Part shown: positions 34,648-46,400 of the stretch, piece after piece
Layout of the letters: each line of letters starts with the position of its first letter
Numbering within the stretch: the stretch's first letter is position 1
Origin: Liolophura sinensis
Taxonomy: Eukaryota; Mollusca; Polyplacophora; Chitonida; Chitonidae
Reading direction: 5' to 3'
NCBI RefSeq assembly: GCF_032854445.1
Contig: NC_088295.1
Location: 69,049,249 to 69,113,248, forward strand
Length of the DNA stretch: 64,000 bases
The notes under the pieces: generated by a model
What the model saw: the letters and a program-made list of their open reading frames with translations, nothing else
Told to the model about the DNA's origin: nothing
The model's database searches: none
Made by a program: the position numbers and the translations under genes

Positions 34648-34888
34648 GTAGCAGCCTTTTGTTTACTAACATTTAAAAGATAAGTATCTCATAAGCTCCT
34701 AAGCACCAAACAGGCCTCATGTATGACATCAAAATTACAATCAATAATTTATATCACTAAAAAGTTCAAAATTGATAAGAGTACCTAAGAATCTGATGTA
34801 TCCAAATGATTTCGTGGACACTGAATATACGTTCCTGAGATATGCTATATTCTCATACTTTATATCAGGATGTGTATATCTCGCATAC

Positions 34889-34923
34889 CTGGAGGCCTCT
34901 ACTGAGAACACAGAACCAAATGC
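34889..34923 (-). other. 35-base exon-like segment upstream of MLYCD
   Basis: Flanked on the minus strand by a good acceptor (TTATTTTTTTCTGAG) and donor (CAG|GTATGC), about 240 bases before the MLYCD start exon. It could be a 5' non-coding exon of MLYCD, or chance. Confidence 0.2.
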
Positions 34924-35499
34924 CTCAGAAAAAAATAACTGGAAATTTAGTGTCATTAAATTTCAGGAATTAAAATATAAGGTACGTCAGAGTCACATAT
35001 TTCAATTACGCAGATTCGTCATGACGATATAATGCACCTTCAGCTTTCTTTGAATACAAAATTCACATTTCGAAGTATCTGCACTTAGTTTACAGACTAT
35101 GGTGCCTGCCGTACAAGGAAATATCTCATTAACAGTTTGACACTTAAAAATTTCTTAATTGCATTACCTCCATTAATTAACACAGCCATCTACATGAAAA
35201 CGTGCCTTATGATTGATGTCTCCTGCAAGTGTTCTCAAAAGGATCAGGCACTATTACTGAAAGACTCTGGCTTTTCTGCTCAGAACTTATAATGCTGGTT
35301 TAACATAAACAGCATAATGGCATGTGATTTAACAATGAGAAGACAACCAAAAATTAATTTTGAACAATGAACCGTTGAATTCTGATTTCAAAGTATCTGC
35401 GCTGGATTTACACACTACAGAGCCTACCATATATATCTCTTTAACATTTTTTCTCTCGCAAATTTCTGGCTGTGTTATCTGTGTTTAATTTCCTCCGAG

Positions 35500-35690
35500 T
35501 GAGTTCAAGTCCAGCTCATGCTGGCTTCCTTTCCAACCAACATGGGAAGGTCTGTCAGCAACCTGTGGATGGTCGTGGGTTTTCCCGGGTTCTGTCCAGT
35601 TTCCTTCCACCACAATGCTGGCCGACGTTGTGTAAGCGAAATATTCTTGAGTACCGCATAAAACAGCAATCAAATAAATAAATAAATTAT
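35500..35690 (+). repeat. SINE family 1, head-truncated
   Basis: Begins at the B-box (TGAGTTCAAGTCCAGCTCAT), continues AACCTGTGGATGGTCGTGGG and CACAATGCTGGCCGACGTTG, and ends CAATCAAATAAATAAATAAA. Confidence 0.85.
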
Positions 35691-35828
35691 TTCCACCACC
35701 AGTATGATCTTTTGATTTATGAATCATGCAAGTATCCTCAAAGTATCAATCAGTACAATCAAAGTAAAATGGTGGTTTAACATAAAAACTCTACAAGTAC
35801 AATGAGTAAATCACTTGGTTTTTTATTT

Positions 35829-38681
35829 CTATTTGCGCAGTATATAATATGGTGGCTTAACATATAAAACTACAAAAAAGTTTATCAGCTTTCTTCTTGG
35901 GGTGTAAAAATGACTTAAAACTATTCCAAAGGCCACAGCGTTCAGGCCAAAAATTAAGTAGCCTGCTGTGGTGAGGCCAATGGCGATACTCTCAAAACAA
36001 CTGCTGGACAAAGAGCCTGAATTGAGGATGCTACGCTGGTACTGCTTCCCAGTATGTACATCGATTATGTCATACCTGAAGCTTTCTGGCCACTGATGGA
36101 AAACATGCATAAAATAGAGGGGCTATCAAGTATATAAAATATGCCTCAAAAATAAATTTTTTTATTCCCATTTTTGGCATACATTTTTTCATGTTCCTTA
36201 AAGCCATATATTTCATTTTAAGGAATCATTAATTTGATGTTTGCAATGCCAATCACATATGTATCTTTCCCCGACAGTGCCCCCCGCCCCTCCAGTATCC
36301 ATTTGTTTTACAAACTTTTATTTGGTACACAATTACAAAATTCAGATATTTTTTACAAAAATTTTTCCAGCTATTCAGCTATTTTACAAAGTTCTAGTTT
36401 GTACCCAATAAATCAAATGTCAGTTGAATTTAAACTCTGAACAGCACTTTATGTTAAAACAAATTTAACCGTTATACAATCGTTCCAAAAAGGCTATGTA
36501 GGACTCCCTAAATGCTATGTACTTTGGTAATGGATGGTAACTGGTCATAGATGGTCAATCAGAAAAGTCACACATTAGGTAATTCACTTCAGTCTTTCAG
36601 GAATATCTTGAAATTGCTCGGATAACAATGAAGTCCTTAAGAGCTTAATTGTTGCTGAGTTTTGGCTGCAGGATATGGTTGATGTACCGTCATGTGCTAA
36701 AAACACACATATATCGCTGACTGCATGGACCTTACCTACTTAAATTGCATGCTGAATTTCTCTGCACTCCTGAGTAAAACTGCATACATGAAATACATTT
36801 TACCTGCTTACCTTGTCATCTAGCCCAAGAACAGCTGATCCACTGAAATGTGGCTGGGCATATGTAACATGCTAGACAGATCCTTTAAACAAAACAGCAG
36901 GTCACATAAACAGTCACACAGCAATATCTGAATTTTACTTGTAGCTTGTGAACGTCACACACGCATGCTTCCGCTGTGAACTATCACATACATATGAATG
37001 ACCAATAACACTGTTGATTTCGCCTTTTGATGGGGCTGAAAAATTTTCAGGGAAGTAAATGAATGTTATCGCTTCCAGGAAAAATCCTGAAGAGTGAGTG
37101 ATCCATAAATAGAAAGATAATGTATATGTTTTTTTCATTTTGAACAAAATGCACCTCCAACCACCTGAAAAGTCAGAATTTGCAATCTTTGCAGTGCCCA
37201 AATCATATGACATTCTGTAACCCCTGATATTCCAAATAAAAGTACATCTAAATGAAAACACAAAATGGTCATGTGGATCAAGTCACACAAGCCTGAGCTA
37301 GGTCAGGTTACGGTGCAGAAAAACATGAATTTCAAACATCTGTCCAATTAATACAATTTTTCTGGAGGAATTATTCAGTTTAACAAACATTATCCATGTA
37401 TTACAATCAAAACGTCTAGTTTGTGAGACACACTGAGACACAAATAATAACCGTACTCAAAGAGACAGGTTAGGCAATACTTAATTTTATTCAAGTCACC
37501 ATGCTTTTAAAAATAATTTCTTTTCTTATCACCACATGCTCTTAAGCAGTTAAGAGTCTTTTCTAAAACTAATACTGATATAATTCAGGCTAAATTATTT
37601 GATAATCATGAAATCATTGTCAGACTATTTTTGAGAAATATGCAACTTACGAGGGACCCTAGTTGAAAGCAAAACTGCAAGTTCAGAGATATCGTCAGTC
37701 ATGCCTATGTAGGAATATGCTACAAATTGCTTTAAAATGAAGCTAAACGAAGTGTCAACTGTTAACACTATAACCATTTTCCAGGTGTCAGAGAAAGAAG
37801 GAAGGCCTACACGTAAATGCAAAAGATATAACCTCAACTGACATACATGTATATATATATATATACGTTCAGCTTTACAAAACATTCTTGAAAATTAACT
37901 TGTACTGGGTAGTATACATGAATTAATCTATATTAGGTGGGACTGCAGTAATTTGAGGATGCAGGGGAATTGCGGTTATCATATACACTTAAACTATACA
38001 ATTTTTAAATTGATCCTCAAGTTTCACTGGAACTTTACACTGAAGTTGTACATTAAATAAGCAAACATACAGAATGACTTACTCGGTGAGCTAGCACGCT
38101 AATTATAGTGGTTTCATAAATATTATTATTTACCTTGACAGATAAATATATACGGTACATGCACGTGTAGTGGTTCCAAGAATGTCACATGGAATTCTGA
38201 TTAGAACTTGATCTGGCTATTTACCCGAGTGCACGCTAGACCAAAAGTAGCCCTGGAGTACTTCATATAAGGATCTACATTATATAATACATGCCATATA
38301 GGGCTACAATTCGCACGTCTTAGATAGCCGACTTCCCAGAATCCCGAGTGGATATAGCCGATTTCACAGAACGTCAGAAATACTAATTCAAAGAAACGGA
38401 CAAAAGCATTGATTCGCCGAACTATCCATGGCTCAATTCCGATAATTACTGTGCAGGGCTTTTGGTTTACCTCCACAATATCTGAAACATGTGTACGTTA
38501 ATTGCAATGGCTGAGTCTAAGGTTTATTTTGGAAGAATTAGGGCAATGACACTGCCGTAAACGTGGACCCAGGTAAACTGTACTATATCACAGTGTCACA
38601 TGTGCGTTTACTTAGACGTGTACTGCATGGTAACAAATGGCTTACCTTGCGTAACATCAGCACCCGTCTCAGAGCAGACAT
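35829..38681 (-). other. Possible additional minus-strand gene, family not recognised
   Basis: Signals seen: an ATG exon at 38,646-38,681 (MSALRRVLMLRK, Arg/Leu-rich and presequence-like) ending in a consensus donor AAG|GTAAGC; a strong donor at 37,650 (CCCTC|GTAAGTTGC); open frames at 36,935-37,261; and an open frame starting after an acceptor at 36,093-36,094 and ending at 35,829, containing one likely membrane helix (SIAIGLTTAGYLIFGLNAVA, then FGIVLSHF) followed by basic residues. I could not join these in phase or assign a family. It may be one gene of a mitochondrial membrane protein, or unrelated chance frames. Confidence 0.25.
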
Positions 38682-38699
38682 CACGATTTAGCTTTGTTA

Positions 38700-40425
38700 C
38701 GTCCTAGTATAAAAGTTTCTCTATCATTAATATCTCATTACCGCAGCAAACCCATGGCGCTGGGTCAATTTAGAGAAGCAGTTCACATGACAGCACATAT
38801 GTATGAGACCTGTCTGCCATCGTTGAGAGATGTCAGGTACCTGACTCGTACCTTTATTGCAGAGTAATCTTTTTTTTTTTTCCCCTTGTCGGATAGGCCA
38901 ACAATATATTTATAGCCTACTGTTTGTGCTCTATAGATATAAGATGTTACGTCATAGCCGATATTTTAATTACGTAATCAATGTATTATTTTGATATAAA
39001 ATATCTTTAACCTAAATTAACATCATATGTATACTAAAGTATATAGGCCCATAGACTACCCGTCCCGCTCTCTCTGTCGTCCTGGTTAGTATTTAACATT
39101 GATGTATGCAGGCCTGTAGCCTAAACGTGTTTGGGCCTACAATATGTGTATTGTAATCATGAATTGACTGTCTAATCCACATTGCATTTTCTATAGACTT
39201 GATCACTTCTGCTGGAGGTTTATGATGCATTCAAATTTAACTTGAACTTAGGACTAACGCTTATATTCGCCCCAGCTGTAACCTTACATTTATGTGAGGG
39301 ATTTGATTTAGTTTATTTGTTTCTGCGTAAGGACCGGGACCGGGAGCTCAGGAGATGAAAAGGAACACATTACTAATTCAACTTATTCCAAAATTTATCA
39401 AAAAGTAATTTTTAAAAATTGCTAACGTTTCGGGTTGATGCATTGAAAATCTCATGATTTAAACTTAACATCTTTACAAACATCCGCTGATTGCATTTTT
39501 TCTCCACAGGATAAACTATTAAAACTGAGATTTGAAATTTTCGACATGCTTTTATTAGGCCTATAGACCCAGTAAATCTGTAGACTAGCTTACCTTAAGA
39601 GTTTTGAAATGGCTTTCCACACACTGCGCATACAGAATAAGTTATTATAAATGCTAAGTAATTATTTGTGAGGCACTGAAAATAACAAAACGATTATCGA
39701 GAAGCACAACAAAAGTATAGGAAGATTAAACATAACGCCTGTCTAGGCGAGTATAGTATCCATACTGTAACGAGTATGTATGGTTTCAAGGAGTTTTCCA
39801 TCGCACCAATATGGAGCAAGCTACGAGTCAAGAGATCTGTCTGCTAGAGAGCACGAGGGTGCCGCAAACACACCCCTTATCTGGATTTTCAGCCAACGAC
39901 TACGACCTGAGCTATCCCTGGAAGATTTATTCTTAACAAGTCAAACTGTCTTAAAAACAGACAATTTTTTGGCCACACGGGTCTATTAAATTAGTCTTGC
40001 ATCTGAATATCTGGCGTCCGGCTCGTGTTGTTTACATTGAAACAACAACAACACAATATTAAAATGATGACACACATCCCAGATATGTCAAACCTGGAGA
40101 GTCCAGTACATTTTATGGCTTACATTATCATGGGATCTGGGTCATCAGCATAGGATTGTGTGGTCAGAACTCTGATGTATACGTGGATTTTATTGCTGCT
40201 GACTGGAATGGAAGTGGAAATTCGGAAAGATAAATGACATTGAATTGTTGAAATGGAGAAAACTGGTCTGACTACAGTTTGTTGAGATTAAATGAAAGAG
40301 TAATCTTAGGCAGATAAAATTACTCCATCAGTGGCTGAGATAATTGTGACATCTTCAAAGATATTGGATATTAGGGTTGTGGTTAACATTCATGATACAG
40401 TTTTCCATCACTTCATCTGAACGAT
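38700..40425. other. Intergenic stretch before PDSS2
   Basis: A poly(T) tract near 38,870-38,881 and a short open frame at 39,780-39,989 without similarity. The PDSS2 promoter must lie in the right part; no clear TATA box was identified. Confidence 0.3.
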
Positions 40426-43400
40426 ATGGCAATGTCAGCTGTGTTCCGATCATCATGTAAAATGGCTATGTGTTACAGGACTGCGGAAAGATTTGGATGT
40501 GTTAGACTTTTAGCCACAGGAGGCTTTTTAGATTTCAAAAGATTTGCCATGATACAGAAATCCAAGAGACCCTATGAGTGGAACAAAGTCGTATCTGATG
40601 CAGAGAAAATTGTGGGATATCCTACTTCATTTATGAATCTGAGATGTTTGTTAAGTGATGAAATTGCAAATGTAGCAATGCACATGAGAAAACTTGTTGG
40701 AACAAAACACCCACTGTTGAAAACAGCCAGGTATTGAAAGGTCTATTCCAAAATGGTTCTTAAAGAGATCTGCTGGAATTGAACATGTATTTGAAGCACA
40801 TTTGATTTATTTGATTGGTGTTTTACTCCGTATTCAAGAATATTTCACTTATATGACGGTGGCCAGCATTATGGTGGGAGGAAACCGGGCAGAACCTGGA
40901 GGAAACCAACGACCATCCTCAGGTTGCTGGAAGACCTTGGCACGTACTGAAGCACATTTGTAGCACACTTGTACAAAGTAGAGGTGTAATTCCAAGTGTG
41001 GCCGGTGTCAGTGCCCAATGTTAACGGTAGTATCTCTGAAAGTACTGCATGTATTGAGCTCAAGTTTTGCATACATGTAAATCACATCAGCATGTGGAAG
41101 ATGTTCCTTCGCTGATGCCCTGCATGTGTACTAATTAAAGAAATTACAAAATTCCTGAAATTCGATCACATCTCGTCTGTGTATTAGAATCCATGATGTG
41201 CTTTTAAATGTTTTGAGCTGAAGTATTGCGGTCATGTGTCTCCACCATATAGGCATGTTAACGTGGAGAATTGGATTGATTTTGCTGGCATATCCTTACA
41301 TATCCACGGAGAATTTCACAGGCACGCCATGTGGAAGCCTTGCTACGAAATCTAATTTTCATTGTATTATATATCCAGTAATAGTTACGCTAATTCTTCT
41401 AATTATTGGGACATCTGGTCTGCTCTCTAATTTTCATTGTATTATATATCCAGTAATAGTTACGCTAATTCTTCTAATTATTGGGACATCTGGTCTGCTC
41501 TTTTTAACCAGTATACATGTAATTATAGCACCAATATTTAGTTTCTTTTTTCCCATGTTTAGTAGATCTAATGACCAACAAACTCATATCTTTGCTTTTC
41601 CAAAACACTGAGAGAGAAATATAATTCTTTGCTTTCAGCACTTTTTTCTAAATTTGTCTCAACATGATCAACATTATCATGTTGTTGGTTTTCTGATTGT
41701 GCCTAAGTGTTACATGTGTATGTTGGAAAAAGATTGTTCTGATTTGATTTGATTTGATTTCTTTCACTCCGTACAGACCCACATTAACTGAAAGATAGTA
41801 ATTGTAGAGAAAATATGTAAAAGTAATTATAGGCTATCATATTGAATGCTACAATGTGGCTACATAGAAATATTAGCATGAAAACCAGAATATAGGCTTA
41901 GTCATACAGTTGTGTCACATATAATATTAAAGGTCAGAAGTGGTAAGTTAAGACACTAAAACATGTGCAGGTCAAAGGGTTACATTAAGACATTTCTCAG
42001 TTGCCTTTTATCTACAATAGCATTACCTGCATCTATTTCATTATATAAATTATTCAGAATATTGAAAATAAAACTGTTGTGTGTTACATAGGCATATATC
42101 CTACTGCAACCTTAATTGAAAATAGTTTTACTGGGTAAAACATGAGTAGGAACATGCAGCTGAATCTAACCAGTAAGGTAAAACTGTCAGTTTTGCTGTG
42201 GAAACATTTGTGTAACGTTAACAATTGTAAATGTTTTCTTCTGTTTTCAAGGGTCAGTAAGTTGAGGTGATTCAGCAATCTATGCTATTTGGTGGGAGAT
42301 GCATGGAATGTATATTTTATCTCATAATACATAGTTGATGATGTGTCCTTAGGTATAAATGATCTAAGTCTATAAATTCACTGTTCGCTGTTCACACATG
42401 AAACATGCCCCAAAATGAGAATCTGTAATCATGTTTTTTTTGTTTGCATAACTTTCTTCATTCTCCACATCATCATAATCTCTATGTTAGAAAGTTGTAC
42501 ACGTCAGAATCATATTTATAGAGACAAGTCAGCATTTCTAACAAAAATTTTCCTTCTGAATTAAAATTTTCCCATTTTATTGCTGTTTATTTCTTCATAG
42601 CAAGGAAAACAAAACTTTTCTAAGAAAGTCTCATGTAGATATATTTATGATTTTGTTAAGTAAGGAAGAAAAGGAAGAAAAAAATGGTCACAACCCCGAG
42701 GCATTTTACTAGATGACCCAGGTTGCTTTGAAGAGGCTGGTGTGATTAACTGCCTTAGCTGTAACATGTTATTCAGTGGGATATTTTGATATTTTGCACC
42801 TGACGTACAAGTAAGTAGCAGAACTGCCCCAAAAAATTGTTGCTTCATTTTTAGAAATAACTTAAAGAAGGTATCAATTTATTTGAACCAAAATCATCAT
42901 AGACTAATTACCATAGCTGTAGCGTATTCAAATTAATATTTTGATAATTTGCACCTAAAGTAAAATATATAGCAAAGCTGTCCCACAAAATGGTTGTTAC
43001 ATTTTGAAAATATTGCTTAAAGAAGGTAAGAGTTTGTTTCCACCTAAACTGTTCATGGAAAAATAATTAGTCCATATGCTTGACTTGATTTATATGTTGT
43101 TGATCAGCCTAGAACATGGGCTGTAAGGAAGTCAGGTACTGGTCCAGAAAAATAATGTAAATAATTTGTGGAATTGCCCTATCGCTTTTGTATGAAGCTG
43201 TTGGTTAAAATTTAAACAGTTTAAAACTTACTGGTTTTCTCTGCCTGTGTATGAGTGAAATATTACTAAGGTTGGCATTCATCTCTAATCAAATAAATAT
43301 TTAGATAAATAAAACTGTTAAAACATACTAAAATTGTTAAAAAAGAACTACTCATCTGGATAGTTTCTTTTATTTAATAGTTGACATAATCTTAACAGTG

Positions 43401-46400
43401 GTGAGTACCTTTGACTCAGATTAGTTGAATGTTGGGTTTCAGAGAGAACTGCATATATGCCAATCTGATCCATATTTTGGATCATGTAAGGCAAACCGTA
43501 AATTTCATTCTAGCCATTTCTCTTACTTATACCCATCCAGAAGATGTTTGCTCATTAATATGTGAATAGAGTGATGTATTTAACAATTCCACATTTATGA
43601 CTTTCAGGGGTTTGGTTTATGATGGAAAGTACAGTCTGCAGGCTAGAGGACTTATTATTCTGCTTCTGTGTAAAGCAGCTGGATTTGGAGAAATCAAAGA
43701 TGGGCAAGAAAAGCTACAAGACAAAGCAGGAGGGATTTTGCCAAGGTTGTCAATTTTTGTAATAATGCATACATGTTATAAAATATTATGGCCTATTCTG
43801 TTCATTCTGTTAATCTTAAAGATTATTTCCTTTTTTTTTTATCAATGTGGATATAATTTTGATTGGCAATATATTTCCTTACATCTTCAAATACAATAAT
43901 AATAGGGAGACTGCATACATATGTGCTGTCAATGATTAACATTTGTGTTACAGTCAGAGATCAGTAATAATAGGGAGATTGAATACATATGTGCTGTCAA
44001 TGATTAACATTTGTGTTACAGTCAGAGATCAGTAATAATAGGGAGACTGCATACATATGTGCTGTCAATGATTAACATTTGTGTTACAGTCAGAGATCAG
44101 TAATAATAGGGAGACTGCATACATATGTGCTGTCAATGATTAACATTTGTGTTACAGTCAGAGATCAGTAATAATAGGGAGACTGCATACATATGTGCTG
44201 TCAATGATTAACATTTGTGTTACAGTCAGAGATCAGTAATAATAGGGAGACTGCATACATATGTGCTGTCAATGATTAACATTTGTGTTACAGTCAGAGA
44301 TCAGTAATAATAGGGAGACTGCATACATATGTGCTGTCAATGATTAACATTTGTGTTACAGTCAGAGATCTCTAGCTGAGATTACAGAGATGATTCACAC
44401 AGCAAATCTCATCCACAAAGGTGTTGTTAATCTCTCAGACTTGCTCCCTCAAGATGGCCCTTTGAAGGACATGGAGTTCGGAAACAAAATGGCTGTTCTT
44501 AGCGGAGATTTCTTGTTGGCTAGTGCTTGTACAGGATTGGCCGAGCTACGGAACACACAGGTAACAAACGTGATGTACTTTACAGTATGCATTTTGATAA
44601 TTAAGTTCCTGTTTTGTTTTGTTTTTTGTAGATATTATACCAGAGCAGGGATCAGTTGTGTATGATTCCAAGACTATGTCTTTATTCTGTCTTGACAAAA
44701 TCTATTACACACTAAATGGTTGTGTTATGTTTCATATCTGTGATATGAATTCAAAGTTTATTGTGTGATTTAGATTATAACATAACATTGTTGGAGTATA
44801 AATGAAATATATGACTTTGGAAAGCAATGTACTCTTGTCTAATATCCAAACTTCACTGTTGTGTGTATTCCAGGTTGTGGAAGTTGTATCTAGTGTTATA
44901 TCTGAACTGATGGAAGCAGAGTTTTCAGGATTAACAGACAAAAATGGAATGGCTACTGTGAATGATGGAATAACCCTGGAAGACTGGGAACATCAGACAT
45001 ACCTTACATCAGGCAGCCTACTGGCAAAGAGCTGCAAATCTGCACTTCATCTCGCCAATCACACATCAGAAATGCAACAACAGGCTTTTGATTTTGGACT
45101 TAATATGGCTTATGCCCATCAGGTAAGCATTTCTTAAAAGTGCAACAATGGTGTTCTTATTGTATTGCCCTCTTTTATGAAGATGTGGTGATTATTTATA
45201 ATGATAATCACAAGAGAGAGGAAGATTTACAGTGTACAAATACCCTTTTTTCTGCTAATTTTTAGGAGAGATCTATGTAGTGTTGAAAGCTAAGAATAAC
45301 ATTTCTGTCTCCAATTCTTGTTAAAGTAAAGATATGAATATGTTGGTCATCAGATGTACTAACTAACTGATGTACTATGTGAAAAAAAAGAAACTCAATA
45401 TTCCTGCTACAATTACATGTTTATCGGTTAAAAAGAGCAGAGCAGGTGTCCCAGATGTTAGAAGATTGCATTTAGGAAAATGTTGTAACATGTAGATAAA
45501 TGTAGATTGTGTAAAAATGGATTTTTTTACACATTAGAACTACCATACAATGTTAAGTATGCTAATACTTACTGAAAGTTCATGCAAGAAGGATTAAGTT
45601 GTGGCCTGCAATTCCTCAACCTTTTCTCATAAAGGAGCAACTTTGAATTAAACTTACACACTTATGTAGTTGACTTTATTGACCAACTTCAGGACTTCAA
45701 AGAAAAAGGTGTGAAACATAATAGTGTCGTCAAAATGTGCCTAGATGTATTACATGTGAAACAGAGAAATAAGGTACATAAAGGCATGCAGAAGAACATA
45801 GCACATAGTTTTTGCTACACACATGTAAGCAGAGTGTGTGTAGTATGTTTAGAGATGGACATCCGCATGTGTGTTTCAAACATTTATTGTGGATAAAATA
45901 AAGCCATTAAGCCTGTCATTAAGCCTCTTCACTCACTCTTACCCCAGGAGACATAACACAAGCAAAGGTAGCTAAGTAATTCCCTAATCAGCAGTAGTCT
46001 GCATCAGAGTTCCTTGACAACCAGCTGGTTTTGAAAACTGACTGTATGTCACAAATGTTGGTGTAACATTAAACAACAATCAAATAAATAAAAACATCAA
46101 ATCATGAGTTTTGGAAATTTTAGAGCAAGTTATACTTTTAATAAGAAACGTCCACCCATGCCATCAGAGAGTCAAGGCCTTTGCATGGAGCATACAGCCA
46201 GTGACTTTTGTCCTATTATCTACCTATCCAGCTAGATGTTTCAGTTCTGGCTGTCTTGTTCTGGTCTGACTTTAGGAATGATAGAAGTGTGAAACTTTCA
46301 GTGCAATTTATACACACTTTTAGGTAAATTTTGGAGACAAAACAATATTATTTGGATTGGCCTATTTTAGGGCTTCACAAAAAGTGTCTTCAGAACATGC

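Noticed and set aside
36935-37261. Similarity to the V-ATPase accessory subunit / LAMP-type lumenal domain
   Set aside because: A short stretch (ITFIYF.., GHSYVC) looked suggestive, but the neighbouring exons and the membrane segment do not follow that family.
38646-38681. COX7A-type mitochondrial subunit start
   Set aside because: MSALRRVLMLRK resembles such leaders, but no downstream segment with the family's conserved core was found.
44351-44665. Plus-strand frame starting [11 protein letters not shown] as a separate gene
   Set aside because: It is PDSS2 exon 3 read through from intron sequence; the true exon begins at 44,362.
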